DNA from: Chromatiales bacterium 21-64-14
GTDB lineage: Bacteria; Pseudomonadota; Gammaproteobacteria; 21-64-14
Direction: 5' to 3'
NCBI GenBank assembly: GCA_002255365.1
Contig: NCBI01000001.1
Span: 372,001-436,000, forward strand
DNA: 64,000 bases
Shown piece by piece: positions 28,301 through 38,954 of this stretch. Numbering within the stretch: position 1 is the stretch's first letter; the number at the start of each line of letters is the position of its first letter. The notes below the pieces were generated by a model, which worked only from the letters and a program-made list of their open reading frames with translations, was not told the origin of the DNA and did no database searches. A program made the position numbers and the translations under genes.

Positions 28301-31300
28301 TTAAGGGCGCACGGGCGCAGCGGGTAGCCGTTCCGGTTTGGGGATGGCGAGTGTCGGCGCGATCCCCGGGCGCGGCGCCGGGGAGCCTTCCAAAAACCCG
28401 GCCAATCCCCCAGCGGTGCGGGTCACCACCGGGTGCTCCCAGGACCCGGTCACGGAGTACTGATAGCGGGTGATGTCCTGGATCGGCCCGCGCAACATGT
28501 GCTCGGCAACGAACAGCGCCGCTCCCACCGCCGGCCCCCCCGCCAAAGCCCCGGCAAGGGGCAGGCTTCCCCCCAGATTTGGCAGCACCGTGACCGTCTG
28601 ATCATAGTCCCGGGCCAGCAGGCCGATACGCCCAGTGATCACCAGATCCGCCGACGGGCCCTTCAGGGTCAGGTTGTCGGTATACGCATTTGCGTTGCGC
28701 AGGCTGAAGGTCCCCTGGAGGTGGTCGAAACTGAAACCCTTCTTGAACAGGTCGCTGAAATCCAGGGACAGGCGCCGCGGCAGTGCCTGCAGGCTGAGCA
28801 GACCGAAGACCCGGCCGGCGCCCGGGCTCACGTCCACAAGCCGCCCTTTGTCGACCTTCAGCTTGAAGGTTCCCTGCAGTCCCTTGAGCCCCACTCGCGT
28901 AGGCCCATCGGGCCAGTGCACCGTCATATCGCATTGGGTCTTGCCGCCACGCACGCTGCCGGCAAACCCGAAGCCGGCGATAAGACGCCCCAGATCGGGA
29001 CTCGTCAGGGCCCCGGCGAACCGGGTCTCCTGGCGCCCCCCGCCCAGGTCGAGCCACTCACCGCTGCCCTCCAGGTGCATCCGCGCGGACGTCAGAGAGA
29101 GATGTTCCACCCGCAGGCCTTGCGCCACCCGCACCGCCTGCAGCGACAACTGCCCCAATTCCTGGTCCCCGTAGCGGAACTGCCGACTGCTGATACGCAG
29201 CGCCGGCAACCCGCGTGGATCCGGGGCCGCACCGCCCCCAGTGGCGGCGGAAGGCAACTGCAGACGGTCCAGGTCCATGACCACCGCGGGCCCCTTGGGG
29301 TAGGTCACCGGCACCCACACTTTGCCGCTCACCACCGGGCTGTCCAGGCGCGCAAACCACCACTCGCCGGGCTCCGGCACCCCGCTCTCCCGGGACAGGA
29401 CCCCGCTCAGTACCTTTCCGTAGCGCAACTGTACCGGCGCGTCGGGACGACGCGGCACGGTGGTCTCCAGCCACAGTTCCCGATCGCGCGCCGCGGTCTT
29501 GCCAAACGGCGCCGGCAGATCCACCGCCATGCCGTGTAGATCCGTGTGCAAGGTCAGGGGCAGTTCCGGGACCTTGGCGCCGGTGGGTTGCCAGGGAATC
29601 ACCAGTGCCGCGTCCCAGGCAGTGGTCCCCTTCAACCAGTGGGCCGCCATGGGGCTCCACTGGGCCAGGGAGGTAGCGGCCACCGCACCCGCCACCCGCA
29701 CGGTGCTGCGGGACTCCCCGGCGGGGGTGCTCACCCCGATGGTCACGGCACGCCCATCCAGCATCGCATCGATGCCCGATGCCTGATAACTGTGGTCGGA
29801 AAATGCCAGGGTGCCATTGATGTTCTGCAGATTCAGGCCCCAGGCCGCACCGTCCAGCATCCCGTCGGAAAACGCCACGGTACCCGAGTAACGGCGCGCC
29901 TCGGGATCCTCGGTCGGGAACTGGAGCTGGAAGTCCAGGCGCGCAGCGCCTCCGGCCTGCAGACCGTCCAGGAACGCCCCATGGGTCTTGTGCACCGGGC
30001 TTTCCTGGAGGATACGCAGCAGATCCGCGGCCGGACCCTGGGCACGCAGGTGCATCTCGATGACCTGGCCGCGGCCGAGGCGGGGGATCCGCGCGTCGGC
30101 CCCCAACACCGACACATCAAACACCTTAGCACTCACCAAGTGCACGTTCAGGGCATCCCCCCGGAACACCACCTCCGCCTCGACGTCCTCCATGCGCGGC
30201 CAGTCCCGGTCGTAGTCCAGGATCACGTCGGAGACGTTGAAACGGGCCTCGAAGGTGCCGGTGCCGCCCGGGAACGGAAACTCGCGCAGCGGACCCTGCA
30301 ACACCACGACCCCGGAGACGATGTCACCGCTTACCAGCGCGCGGTCCATCCACGCGCGCCCATGGGGCGGGATGCCGTGGATCGGCAGGTAGCGGCGCAC
30401 CGCCGCCATGCTGCCCCGCTCCAGGTTCACTTGGAGGTCCACCACTGGAGATCCGGAGCCGGAGGGCCATTCCAGCAACAGCCGTGCACGGGCCGCCAAG
30501 TCCGCGTTGGCCAGCGCGAGATCCGGGGTCTGCAGCACCCAACCCGCGGCACCCGACCGCGTCAGGGTGAGCCGCCCGGACAGCCGGTCGAAAGTCAGTG
30601 GCGCGGCAAACCATTCGGCGGCGTCCACGCGCACGCCGCGGCTGTCCAGGTCCAGCTGCACCCCGTCCGGGCCGGCGTCCACCCGGCCGGTAAGTCCGGC
30701 GACCGCGGGCCAGCGGCCCCAGGCGCCGCTGGAGAGATCTTCGAAACGCCCGCGCAGGCTGTAGCGCGGCCCATGTCCAACGACGTCTTGCAGACGCGCG
30801 GTCAGATTCCGCAACTCACCCTCGGGATGCAGGGCCTGCAACGCGGCGCGTAGCGCCGCGTTGGGAACGTCACTGAGCTGGAACAGGGCCGCCACCTCCC
30901 GCAGCCGCAAACGGTCGGCCCGCACTTCCCACTGCGGCGCAACCGTCCCCACCGCGGGACGCCGCACCAGGGTGAGATTCATGACCTGCGGCGCCTGGGC
31001 ATCCCGTTGCACCACCAAGTCCTGGAGGCGCACCCACCACGCGGCGCCCGCGCGTCCGAAGGCGAAGCGCCCGCTCGCCTGGTCTGCAGCAAAGGCGGGC
31101 GCGCCGGCGCCACGCAGCCGCAGCGCACGCAGCTGGGCCTTTCCTTCGAGGGACTCGAGCCGCCCGCCGGCCCACGCGCCCCACACCTCCAGGTCGGCGC
31201 GGCCGCCCGCCGCACGGATCCCCGCCACGGACCGTCCGCGGGTCCAGGCCGGGACGTTCAGGCCCACCCCGCGCAGATAGAACCGCCCACCCGTCTCCAG

Positions 31301-31960
31301 AGGGCGTGGTCCAGTGCCATCCGACTCCGCCACGAAGGACACCTGATGGCCAAAGGAGGTGGGCAGATCCGCCGCGCCGCTGAGCAGGTAGCCCCGACCA
31401 CTCCGCTCCAGGGACACCGCCACGCGGGTGAACCGCACCGGCGCGGCACCCGCCTGCCGGTCCCACCACAGCAGGTCGCTGCCGGTGACCCGGAGGCGAA
31501 CCGCGCCAATGGCGGCGAACCGCGCCAGCAGTTGCTCCGGCGCCAACCTGGCGCCGGGCGGGACGTCCGCGGGATGAATACGCCCGTCCGGATCCCGAAC
31601 CAAGGACAGGGTGGCGCCCTCCAGGGTGATGGTGGCAGGCTCCAAGTGCCGCTCCAATAGCGCCCCCAGGTTGACCCCCAGGCGCACCTCCCGCACCCGC
31701 AGCAGGACCCCGCCGCGCTGCGGATCGCGCAGTACCACGTTCTGGAGCTGGAGCACCGGGTGCAGTCCGTACCAGCGCGCGTCCACTCGCGAGCACTGCA
31801 CCGGCAACCCGAGATACCGCCCTGCCAGTGCCTCGATCTGTCGCTGATAGTGGGTGGTCATCGGCAACAAGGCGCGGACCGCGGCCACGGCGACGGCGGC
31901 CAGGATCACCAACGCCGCCACCGCGTACCACAGCCCGCGTCCCACATGCTTCATGCCCAT
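28301..31960 (-). CDS. yhdP: AsmA-like inter-membrane lipid-transport protein YhdP
   Basis: Very large AsmA/DUF3971 protein, thought to carry phospholipid from inner to outer membrane. The start at 31960 (MGMKHVG) has GGAG six bases upstream and gives 1219 residues. One N-terminal membrane helix (about 10-31) is followed by a long periplasmic beta-rich body and the conserved C-terminal region (TDNLTLKGPSADLVITGRIGLLARDYDQTV). It starts 88 bases after rng on the same strand. Confidence 0.93.
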   Translation of the reverse strand: MGMKHVGRGLWYAVAALVILAAVAVAAVRALLPMTTHYQRQIEALAGRYLGLPVQCSRVDARWYGLHPVLQLQNVVLRDPQRGGVLLRVREVRLGVNLGALLERHLEPATITLEGATLSLVRDPDGRIHPADVPPGARLAPEQLLARFAAIGAVRLRVTGSDLLWWDRQAGAAPVRFTRVAVSLERSGRGYLLSGAADLPTSFGHQVSFVAESDGTGPRPLETGGRFYLRGVGLNVPAWTRGRSVAGIRAAGGRADLEVWGAWAGGRLESLEGKAQLRALRLRGAGAPAFAADQASGRFAFGRAGAAWWVRLQDLVVQRDAQAPQVMNLTLVRRPAVGTVAPQWEVRADRLRLREVAALFQLSDVPNAALRAALQALHPEGELRNLTARLQDVVGHGPRYSLRGRFEDLSSGAWGRWPAVAGLTGRVDAGPDGVQLDLDSRGVRVDAAEWFAAPLTFDRLSGRLTLTRSGAAGWVLQTPDLALANADLAARARLLLEWPSGSGSPVVDLQVNLERGSMAAVRRYLPIHGIPPHGRAWMDRALVSGDIVSGVVVLQGPLREFPFPGGTGTFEARFNVSDVILDYDRDWPRMEDVEAEVVFRGDALNVHLVSAKVFDVSVLGADARIPRLGRGQVIEMHLRAQGPAADLLRILQESPVHKTHGAFLDGLQAGGAARLDFQLQFPTEDPEARRYSGTVAFSDGMLDGAAWGLNLQNINGTLAFSDHSYQASGIDAMLDGRAVTIGVSTPAGESRSTVRVAGAVAATSLAQWSPMAAHWLKGTTAWDAALVIPWQPTGAKVPELPLTLHTDLHGMAVDLPAPFGKTAARDRELWLETTVPRRPDAPVQLRYGKVLSGVLSRESGVPEPGEWWFARLDSPVVSGKVWVPVTYPKGPAVVMDLDRLQLPSAATGGGAAPDPRGLPALRISSRQFRYGDQELGQLSLQAVRVAQGLRVEHLSLTSARMHLEGSGEWLDLGGGRQETRFAGALTSPDLGRLIAGFGFAGSVRGGKTQCDMTVHWPDGPTRVGLKGLQGTFKLKVDKGRLVDVSPGAGRVFGLLSLQALPRRLSLDFSDLFKKGFSFDHLQGTFSLRNANAYTDNLTLKGPSADLVITGRIGLLARDYDQTVTVLPNLGGSLPLAGALAGGPAVGAALFVAEHMLRGPIQDITRYQYSVTGSWEHPVVTRTAGGLAGFLEGSPAPRPGIAPTLAIPKPERLPAAPVRP

Positions 31961-32048
31961 GGTTTTCTCCGCGGCTCCACGGACCGCGCCGACCGCGGGA
32001 ATCGGGAACGCCAGACCATCGGATGGCATACCCGGGACGCACGGCGCA

Positions 32049-33515
32049 CTACATCAGCACCACATCGAACTGTTCCTGCGTATACAGGGCCTCGACCTGG
32101 AGCTTCACCGGCTTGCCCACGAACTCCTCCAGCTCCGCAAGGCTGGTGGACTCCTCGTCCAGCAGCAGATCCACCACCTCCTGGGACGCCAATACCAGCA
32201 GTTTTTCGGCATCGAACTGGCGCGCGGAGCGCAAAATCTCCCGGAAGATCTCGTAGCAAACGGTCTCCGGCGTCTTCAGGCTGCCGCGCCCGCCGCAGGC
32301 CGGGCACGACTCGCACAGCACGTGGCCCAGGCTCTCCCGGGTACGCTTGCGGGTCATCTCCACCAGACCCAGAGGCGATACATCGCAGATCTGACTGCGC
32401 GCGTAGTCGCGCTCCAAGCTCTTCTCCAGGGCCCGCAACACCTGCTTACGGTGGTCTTCCAGAGCCATGTCGATGAAGTCGATGATGATGATGCCCCCCA
32501 GGTTGCGCAGCCGCAGTTGCCGGGCGATGGCCTGCGCCGCCTCCAGGTTGGTCTTGAATATCGTCTCTTCCAAATTGCGATGACCTACATAGGCACCGGT
32601 ATTGACGTCGATGGTGGTCATCGCCTCCGGCTGGTCAATGATCAGATACCCCCCGGACTTGAGCTGCACTCGGCGCTGCAGTGACTTCTGGATCTCGTCC
32701 TCCACACCGTAGAGGTCGAACACCGGACGCTCGCCCGGATAGTATTCGATACGATCGGCGATCTCGGGGATGAACTTGCCCGCGAACTCGAGCGCCCGCT
32801 GGTAGGTGAGGCGCGAGTCGATGCGCACCTTCTCCACCTCCGCCGCAACCAGGTCGCGCAGGGTGCGCAGCGCCAGTGGCAGGTCCTCGTGGACCACGGT
32901 GCCAGGTCCGGCGCTGGCCGCGCGTTCCTGGATCGAGGCCCAAAGGCGACGCAGGAATTCCATATCGGCGCGAAGCGCCTCTTCGGTCGCGCCTTCCGCC
33001 GCGGTGCGCACGATGAACCCGCCAACTTCGGTGGCGCCCGCCAGCGCGTGCACGATCTCTCGCAGGCGCAGCCGCTCTGCCTCGTCCTCGATCTTCTGGG
33101 ACACCCCCACGTTGCGCGCCCCGGGCATGAATACAAGGTAGCGGGACGGCACGGTGATATGGGTGGTGAGACGCGCGCCCTTGGTACCCAATGGGTCCTT
33201 CACCACCTGGACCAGCACCTGCTGACCTTCCTGAAGTAACTGGCTGATGGTCTCCGCCACGTCCCCGTTGGGGCGCTCGTCGCCGGCCAGGGAATAGACG
33301 TCGGAGGCATGCAGGAACGCGGTGCGCTCCAGGCCCACCTCCACGAACGCCGCCTCCATGCCCGGCAACACCCGCGAGACGCGGCCCTTGCAGATGTTGC
33401 CCACGATCCCGCGGCGGCGCTCGCGTTCGATGTAGACTTCCTGCAGCATGCCGTTCTCCACCAGGGCGACACGGGTCTCCTGGGGGGTGACGTTGATCAG
33501 GATCTCTTCACTCAT
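32049..33515 (-). CDS. rng: Ribonuclease G
   Basis: Single-strand-specific endoribonuclease maturing the 16S rRNA 5' end and some mRNAs. The 488 residues have an S1-like N-terminal domain (GNICKGRVSRVLPGMEAAFVE), the RNase E/G catalytic core (IDVNTGAYVGHRN, IIIIDFIDM with metal-binding Asp) and the Zn-link cysteines in CPACGGRG. There is no long C-terminal scaffold, so this is RNase G rather than RNase E. It follows maf after 35 bases. Confidence 0.96.
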   Translation of the reverse strand: MSEEILINVTPQETRVALVENGMLQEVYIERERRRGIVGNICKGRVSRVLPGMEAAFVEVGLERTAFLHASDVYSLAGDERPNGDVAETISQLLQEGQQVLVQVVKDPLGTKGARLTTHITVPSRYLVFMPGARNVGVSQKIEDEAERLRLREIVHALAGATEVGGFIVRTAAEGATEEALRADMEFLRRLWASIQERAASAGPGTVVHEDLPLALRTLRDLVAAEVEKVRIDSRLTYQRALEFAGKFIPEIADRIEYYPGERPVFDLYGVEDEIQKSLQRRVQLKSGGYLIIDQPEAMTTIDVNTGAYVGHRNLEETIFKTNLEAAQAIARQLRLRNLGGIIIIDFIDMALEDHRKQVLRALEKSLERDYARSQICDVSPLGLVEMTRKRTRESLGHVLCESCPACGGRGSLKTPETVCYEIFREILRSARQFDAEKLLVLASQEVVDLLLDEESTSLAELEEFVGKPVKLQVEALYTQEQFDVVLM

Positions 33516-33550
33516 GTCCTTAACCTGTGACAGGAACGCCGGCGCGCCGT

Positions 33551-34150
33551 TCAGACGACACCGGGCACTGTGATCCCAAACGCGCGCAGTAGCTCCGCCG
33601 TTTCAAACAGCGGCAGGCCCATCACCGCGGAATAGCTGCCCTCCAGGCGACGCACAAACACCGCGCCACGCCCCTGGATCGCATAAGCACCCGCCTTGTC
33701 TGCGGGTTCCCCGGTGTCCCAGTAGGCCTCGCACTCAGCGCGGGTCAACACCCGGAACGTTACGGAACTCACATCCAGACGCGTGGCCGCGCGCCCCTGT
33801 TCCACCATGGCCACCGCGCTGAACACGTGGTGGCTGCGCCCGGACAAACGCGTCAGCGTCGCCAGGGCCGATTCCCGATCAGCGGGTTTGCCGAGGATCC
33901 GGTTCTCGACCACCACCGCCGTATCGGCGCCCAACACCGGGCGCTCGCACCCCGCCGGAAGTTCGCGCCACCCGCCATGGGCCTTGGCCAGGGCGAGGCG
34001 GACCACGTAGTCCTCCGGCCGCTCGCCCTCCCGGCAGGTCTCATCCACCGCGGCCAGCACGCTACGATAGCCCACGCCGATCTGTTCCAACAGCGCGCGG
34101 CGCCGCGGGGAAGTGGAGGCAAGGTAGATCTGCGGTAGGGCGTCCATCAT
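33551..34150 (-). CDS. maf: Maf-family nucleotide pyrophosphatase
   Basis: Nucleoside-triphosphate pyrophosphatase of the Maf family, acting on dTTP/UTP or modified nucleotides. [16 protein letters not shown] is the N-terminal signature, GADTAV the catalytic-Asp motif, and KAGAYAIQG and [10 protein letters not shown] the C-terminal ones. The start is one of two adjacent ATGs (34150, 34147), giving about 199 residues; the longer frame upstream is not conserved. It is the usual neighbour of rng and rlmH. Confidence 0.95.
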   Translation of the reverse strand: MMDALPQIYLASTSPRRRALLEQIGVGYRSVLAAVDETCREGERPEDYVVRLALAKAHGGWRELPAGCERPVLGADTAVVVENRILGKPADRESALATLTRLSGRSHHVFSAVAMVEQGRAATRLDVSSVTFRVLTRAECEAYWDTGEPADKAGAYAIQGRGAVFVRRLEGSYSAVMGLPLFETAELLRAFGITVPGVV

Positions 34151-34239
34151 CGTAAGTCCATCCTGTGCCCGCGCGCCGCCGCTGGCGCACGGACAATCCT
34201 GATGTGCATGACAAATCCCAGCGCCGCGGCGGCGCCCGT

Positions 34240-34713
34240 TCAGTCCCGGTGGTAAGGGTGATGCGCCAACAGAGACCAAGCCCGGTACAATTGCTCTGCT
34301 GCCAGTACCCGTACCAAACGATGGGGCAGCGTGAGCCGCGACAGGGACCACGCGCCCTCCGCGCGGCCGCGGCATTCCTCCGACAGGCCATCGGCACCAC
34401 CCACCAGCAAGGCCAGGTCGCGCCCGTCATGTAGCCACCCCGCGAGCCGTTCCGCCAGCTCTCGGGTATTCCACTCCTGGCCGCGCTCGTCCAGGACCCA
34501 GACCCGCGCGCCCACCGGTACCGCTGCGAGCAGACGCGTCCCTTCGTCGCGTACCGCGCGTGCCACGTCATCGCCCTTGCGTCCACGCCGCCCGGGCGCG
34601 ATCTCCACCACTTCGAGGGCGCATTCCGGCGGCAGCCGGCGGCGATATTCCTCGGTCCCCTGCCGGATCCATTCCGGCGCCCGGGTCCCGGTGGTAATCA
34701 GGCGGATGCGCAT
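34240..34713 (-). CDS. rlmH: 23S rRNA pseudouridine-1915 N3-methyltransferase
   Basis: SPOUT-family SAM methyltransferase modifying helix 69 of 23S rRNA. Its 157 residues include the knot motifs [11 protein letters not shown] and [24 protein letters not shown] and the C-terminal HPYHRD that recognises the ribosome. The order rsfS - rlmH - maf is conserved among gammaproteobacteria. Confidence 0.97.
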   Translation of the reverse strand: MRIRLITTGTRAPEWIRQGTEEYRRRLPPECALEVVEIAPGRRGRKGDDVARAVRDEGTRLLAAVPVGARVWVLDERGQEWNTRELAERLAGWLHDGRDLALLVGGADGLSEECRGRAEGAWSLSRLTLPHRLVRVLAAEQLYRAWSLLAHHPYHRD

Positions 34714-34789
34714 GGGCGTGCCGAGACCTGCGACGCGCCGGGACCCGCAACCCCGCCGTCCGGCGCGAGGCGGAGTCCGCTAACGGGAT

Positions 34790-35161
34790 TCACTCCGGTT
34801 GTTCGCGCGTCTTGGTACGGCGCGCAATGGTATCGTCCTCCATGGACCACAGACGCTCCAACTGGTAGAAATCCCGGGCGCGGGACAGCATGACATGCAC
34901 CACCACATCCTCCAGGTCCACGAGGATCCATTCCCCTTCACGTTCGCCTTCGGTCCCCAGCGGACGCACGTCGAGTTCCCGGGCGGCAGCCACGACACGG
35001 CCCGCCAGGGACCGCACGTGGCGGTCCGATGTCCCGCTGGCGATTACCATATAATCGGTGATGGTCGTCAGCCCGCGCACGTCGATGACCCGCAGGTCTA
35101 GGGCCTTGAGTCCTTCCAAGGCGGCGCGCACGGCGTCCAGCAAACGTTCTGAATCCGTCAT
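34790..35161 (-). CDS. rsfS: Ribosomal silencing factor RsfS
   Basis: Binds ribosomal protein L14 on the 50S subunit and blocks subunit joining in starvation. LDLRVIDVRGLTTITDYMVIASGTSDRHV and EWILVDLEDVVVHVM are family hallmarks. The ATG at 35161 gives 123 residues; a GTG at 35170 would add three. It lies between nadD and rlmH on the same strand. Confidence 0.96.
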   Translation of the reverse strand: MTDSERLLDAVRAALEGLKALDLRVIDVRGLTTITDYMVIASGTSDRHVRSLAGRVVAAARELDVRPLGTEGEREGEWILVDLEDVVVHVMLSRARDFYQLERLWSMEDDTIARRTKTREQPE

Positions 35162-35213
35162 CGGTACCACGCCCCGGAATCGCCGCGCAGCGGGTGGTCC
35201 ATAGGGTCTCGTC

Positions 35214-35843
35214 TCAACGGTACAGTCCCTCCGTCTGGATCAGCCGCCAGACCGCGTCTGGCAGCAGGAAACGCGGGCTCTTGCCCGCCTGAATAGCGGT
35301 GCGGATCCGCGACGCCGACACATCCAGCTGAGTCACGGTGTGGCGCAGCACCTGCCCCCCACCGGCGCGCTTCAGCTGCGCCGGATCGCGGGTCTCCCCG
35401 GCGCGCAACAAGTCCGCCGCCGCCCCGTCGCGGGGCGGCTCCCAACCGGGCCGCTGGACCACCACGAAGTGGCACAACGACGGCAGTTCGCGCCAGCGAT
35501 GCCAGCTCCCCAAACCGCAAAAGGCGTCGGTACCCAGAATCAGGCACAAGGGGGGCACACCGGTCTCGGCGTGCAGCGACAGCAGGGTATCCACGGTATA
35601 GGAAATGCCACCCCGGTCCAGTTCGCGGCGATCCACACGCAGACCCGTCACCCCCTCCACGGCGGCCTGCACCATGCGCAGCCGCTGGTCGGGGGAGGCC
35701 ACCGGCGCCGCACGGTGGGGGGGAGTGTGGCTGGGAATCACCCGCACCTCATCCAGTTCCATGTCCTGGAGCACCTCCAGGGCCGCGCGCAGGTGTCCAA
35801 AGTGGACCGGATCGAAGGTACCGCCGAGGATCCCGATGGGCAT
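35214..35843 (-). CDS. nadD: Nicotinate-nucleotide adenylyltransferase
   Basis: Adenylates nicotinate mononucleotide in NAD synthesis. GGTFDPVHFGHLR is the nucleotidyltransferase HxGH-type motif, LGTDAFCGLGSWHRW binds the pyridine nucleotide, and SASRIRTAI is the C-terminal phosphate-binding motif. Starts at 35843 (209 residues) and 35867 (217 residues) are both plausible, and neither has a clear Shine-Dalgarno. Confidence 0.96.
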   Translation of the reverse strand: MPIGILGGTFDPVHFGHLRAALEVLQDMELDEVRVIPSHTPPHRAAPVASPDQRLRMVQAAVEGVTGLRVDRRELDRGGISYTVDTLLSLHAETGVPPLCLILGTDAFCGLGSWHRWRELPSLCHFVVVQRPGWEPPRDGAAADLLRAGETRDPAQLKRAGGGQVLRHTVTQLDVSASRIRTAIQAGKSPRFLLPDAVWRLIQTEGLYR

Positions 35844-35961
35844 CAGGGAACCGATGCCGCGGCGCATGGAGCACAGACGCAGGCGACCGCGGCCACCCCC
35901 TCGTGGGGCGGTATCCTGCCACGCCGCAAACCCAGGTTGGTGGTGCCGGGCCGGATACCCA

Positions 35962-37248
35962 TCAGGTACGCAGATGTCCGTCGCCCAACACCACGTACTT
36001 GAGGGTGGTCAGTCCCTCGAGACCCACCGGACCACGGGCATGGAGCTTGTCGGTGCTGATGCCGATCTCCGCCCCCAGACCATATTCAAACCCGTCGGCA
36101 AGCCGGGTGGACGCGTTCACCATCACCGAACTGGAATCCACCTCGCGCAGGAAACGCAGCGCGCGGGTGTAGTCCTCGGTCACGATCGCGTCGGTGTGGT
36201 GGGAACCATAACGCTCGATGTGTTCGATGGCCGCGTCGAGATCCGCCACCACCCGGATGGCGAGTACCGGTGCCAGGTATTCGGCCCCCCAGTCCGCCGG
36301 GGTCGCGGGCCGGACATCGCCGAGCAGCGCCTGGGTACGTTCGCAACCCCGCAATTCCACGCCTGCATCCCGGTAGCGTGCCCCGAGCACCGGTAGCACC
36401 TGCGGCGCAATCCCCTCAGCCACCAATAGGGTCTCCATCGTGTTGCAGGTGCCGTAGCGCTGGGTCTTGGCGTTGTAGGCCACCGCTACCGCCTTGCCCA
36501 GATCGGCGCGATCATCGATGTAGACGTGGCACACGCCATCCAGGTGTTTAATCACCGGCACCTGGGCCTCGCGGCTGACACGTTCCACCAGTCCCTTGCC
36601 GCCGCGCGGCACAATCACGTCGATGTACGCCTTCATAGTCAGCATCGCGCCGACCGCGGCACGATCCGTGGTGGCCACCACCTGGACCGCGTCCGCCGTG
36701 AGGCCCGCCGCCTCCAGCCCGTGGTGGATGCAGGTGGCGATGGCCTGATTGGAGTGCAGCGCCTCGGAGCCGCCGCGCAGGATAGCCGCATTGCCGGCCT
36801 TCAAACACAAGCCGGCGGCGTCCGCGGTGACGTTGGGACGCGACTCATAGATGATGCCGATCACCCCCAGTGGCACCCGCATGCGTCCGACCCGGATCCC
36901 GGAAGGCCGGTATTTCAGATCCGTCACCTCCCCGATGGGATCCGCGAGCGCCGCGACCTGGCGCAGGCCCGTGGCCATGGCGTCAATACGCGATGGGGTG
37001 AGTTCCAACCGATCCAGCAACGCCGCGTCCAGCCCCTGGGCGCGGCCCGCCTCCAGATCCCTGCGGTTGGCCGCCGCAAGTTCCGCGCGGGACCCCTCCA
37101 GGGCGGTGGCGATGGCTTCCAGGGCACGGTCCTTGGCCGCGGTCTCGGCGCGCCCCATGACCCGGGCGGCGGCGCGTGCGCGCCGGCCCACGTCGTCCAT
37201 GTAGGCCGTCACGTCCGACATCGCATTATCGTGTTGCGCGTGCAGCAT
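35962..37248 (-). CDS. proA: Glutamate-5-semialdehyde dehydrogenase (gamma-glutamyl phosphate reductase)
   Basis: NADPH-dependent second enzyme of proline synthesis. The aldehyde-dehydrogenase-fold sequence shows [34 protein letters not shown] and the catalytic Cys in [15 protein letters not shown] keep the ATG at 37248 (428 residues) because GAGG lies five bases upstream; the ATG at 37221 has no such site. proB is not in the window. It follows holA after 15 bases. Confidence 0.97.
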   Translation of the reverse strand: MLHAQHDNAMSDVTAYMDDVGRRARAAARVMGRAETAAKDRALEAIATALEGSRAELAAANRRDLEAGRAQGLDAALLDRLELTPSRIDAMATGLRQVAALADPIGEVTDLKYRPSGIRVGRMRVPLGVIGIIYESRPNVTADAAGLCLKAGNAAILRGGSEALHSNQAIATCIHHGLEAAGLTADAVQVVATTDRAAVGAMLTMKAYIDVIVPRGGKGLVERVSREAQVPVIKHLDGVCHVYIDDRADLGKAVAVAYNAKTQRYGTCNTMETLLVAEGIAPQVLPVLGARYRDAGVELRGCERTQALLGDVRPATPADWGAEYLAPVLAIRVVADLDAAIEHIERYGSHHTDAIVTEDYTRALRFLREVDSSSVMVNASTRLADGFEYGLGAEIGISTDKLHARGPVGLEGLTTLKYVVLGDGHLRT

Positions 37249-37263
37249 TGGATCCTCGACCGA

Positions 37264-38295
37264 TCAACCGGAGAGCGCACTGTCCATGGGCTCCCCGCCA
37301 GCCACGGCAAGCCCCAATTGTAACAATTCCTGCCACGGGCTGCCCGCCTCCGCCCCCTTGATGACGCGGTCGATCCGGGCGCAGCGGCACAGCAACGCGC
37401 GCCACACCGCCACCGGGTGACGGCGCAGCCCGCGGCTCACCAGGGGCTTGCGGCGCTCCCATACCCCGTGCTCCGCCAACACCCGCGCCAGGGTGGCCCC
37501 GTCCCGCACCGCCTGGGCCATGCGCGCCAGGCCCCGCACCTCCCGGGACAGGGCCCAGAGCACCAGTACCGGATCTGTGCCCTCCGCCCGCACCCCGTTC
37601 AGCACCCGGACCACCCGGGGCAGACTACCCTCCAGGACGCTGTCCACCAAGTCGTAGATGCTGAACCGTGCGCTGTCCGTCACCGCCCGGGTCGCCGTCT
37701 CCAGGTCCACCCGACCGGGCCCGTGGAGCAGGAAGAGCTTATCCACCTCCTGGGCGGCGGCCAGCAGGTTGCCCTCCACCCGCTCCGCCAACAGCGCCGC
37801 CACCTCCGGCGCCGGTTCCAGCCCCCGGGTGCGCATGCGCTGAGTAATCCACTCCGGCAACCGGCCCCGGTCCACCGGCCACACCGTCACCATGCCGCCG
37901 ACGCGATCCAGTGCTTGGTACCAAGCGCTGCGCTGGGCAGCGCCTTCCAGCTTCGGGCACAACACCACCAGCACGGTATCCTGGGGCGGTCGCTCAGCGT
38001 AGCGGACCAGTTCCCGTCCGCCGGCCTCCCCGGGCTTGCCACCGGGCAGGCGCAGTTCCAACACCCGGCGCTCCCCGAACAGGGACAGGTTGTCGGCAGC
38101 GGCCGCCAGCCGGCCCCAGTCGAACCCGGTCTCCACAGTCAGGATCTCCCGCTCCAGAAACCCCCGCTCCCGGGCCGCGGTGCGGATCCGCTCCCGCGCC
38201 TCGTCCACCAGCAGCGGCTCGTCTCCGCTGATCAGGTACAACGGGGCCAGGGTCTTGGCCAGATGGCGCTCCAGTTGGTCGACACGCAGCTTCAT
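37264..38295 (-). CDS. holA: DNA polymerase III delta subunit
   Basis: Clamp-loader subunit that opens the beta sliding clamp. The ATG at 38295 (MKLRVDQLERHL) gives 343 residues, the same as E. coli HolA. LYLISGDEPLLVDEA, the ETGFDWGRL region and DSARFSIYDLVD are characteristic; the longer frame upstream is a shadow of lptE. It lies 37 bases after lptE, the usual leuS - lptE - holA order. Confidence 0.96.
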   Translation of the reverse strand: MKLRVDQLERHLAKTLAPLYLISGDEPLLVDEARERIRTAARERGFLEREILTVETGFDWGRLAAAADNLSLFGERRVLELRLPGGKPGEAGGRELVRYAERPPQDTVLVVLCPKLEGAAQRSAWYQALDRVGGMVTVWPVDRGRLPEWITQRMRTRGLEPAPEVAALLAERVEGNLLAAAQEVDKLFLLHGPGRVDLETATRAVTDSARFSIYDLVDSVLEGSLPRVVRVLNGVRAEGTDPVLVLWALSREVRGLARMAQAVRDGATLARVLAEHGVWERRKPLVSRGLRRHPVAVWRALLCRCARIDRVIKGAEAGSPWQELLQLGLAVAGGEPMDSALSG

Positions 38296-38332
38296 GAAGC
38301 GGGTCCGTTGGTACGGTGCGGCACGAGGCGGC

Positions 38333-38890
38333 TCAATGCACGGCGAGCCGGCGCACGATATCCTGGGCGATATCATGGCGCATGTCGGAGTAGAGCATCT
38401 CCTGCTCCTGGTCCATGCCGAGCACCGCGGCCTCGTCGAACAGAAAATCCCGCGTGCGTTGCACCGTTTGGGGCGGCACCAGCACCTTGCCAGCGGCGTC
38501 GCGCAACTCGAAGCGCACCGTGTACGCCAGTTCGTACTCCTGGGCCTGTCCCGTCGGCGTGACTGACAACACCCGTCGGCCCTCGCTGTCCTGCAGGATC
38601 GCCAGCACCCCGGTTGCATGCAGTGGGCTGCGGCTGATCTTCGCCCCGTTGCGCTGCAGGGCACGCCGCAACTCCACCGCCAGGGGTCCGTAGGGACTGG
38701 AGATCTGAAGGTAGGTCCGCGCCATCTGGGGCGGAAGCCGGTCGGTTCCGTTGCTGCCCCGCAGGTGAAACCCGCAGCCCGCGAGCGACAACACCGCGAC
38801 GATCACTGCGGCCCGGTACCCACGGCGCAGACCTGAGGATAACGACGAACCCGCGTAGGCCAATGTCACCGTCCAGCGCCTCCAATCCAT
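38333..38890 (-). CDS. lptE: LPS-assembly lipoprotein LptE
   Basis: Outer-membrane lipoprotein plugging the LptD barrel. With the ATG at 38890 the signal peptide is long (about 38 residues), ending in the lipobox LAGC with Cys39, then GFHLRG as in E. coli LptE. The mature domain (YLQISSPYGPLAVELRRAL, YELAYTVRFEL) fits the LptE fold. A GTG at 38947 would extend it. It is the outer-membrane counterpart of lptC/A/B elsewhere in the window. Confidence 0.93.
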   Translation of the reverse strand: MDWRRWTVTLAYAGSSLSSGLRRGYRAAVIVAVLSLAGCGFHLRGSNGTDRLPPQMARTYLQISSPYGPLAVELRRALQRNGAKISRSPLHATGVLAILQDSEGRRVLSVTPTGQAQEYELAYTVRFELRDAAGKVLVPPQTVQRTRDFLFDEAAVLGMDQEQEMLYSDMRHDIAQDIVRRLAVH

Positions 38891-38954
38891 GCCCAAAAAT
38901 GTGTAGGCCGAAGTACCCGGGGTGTCACCGGAACGCCACCGCTCCACGCCCCAT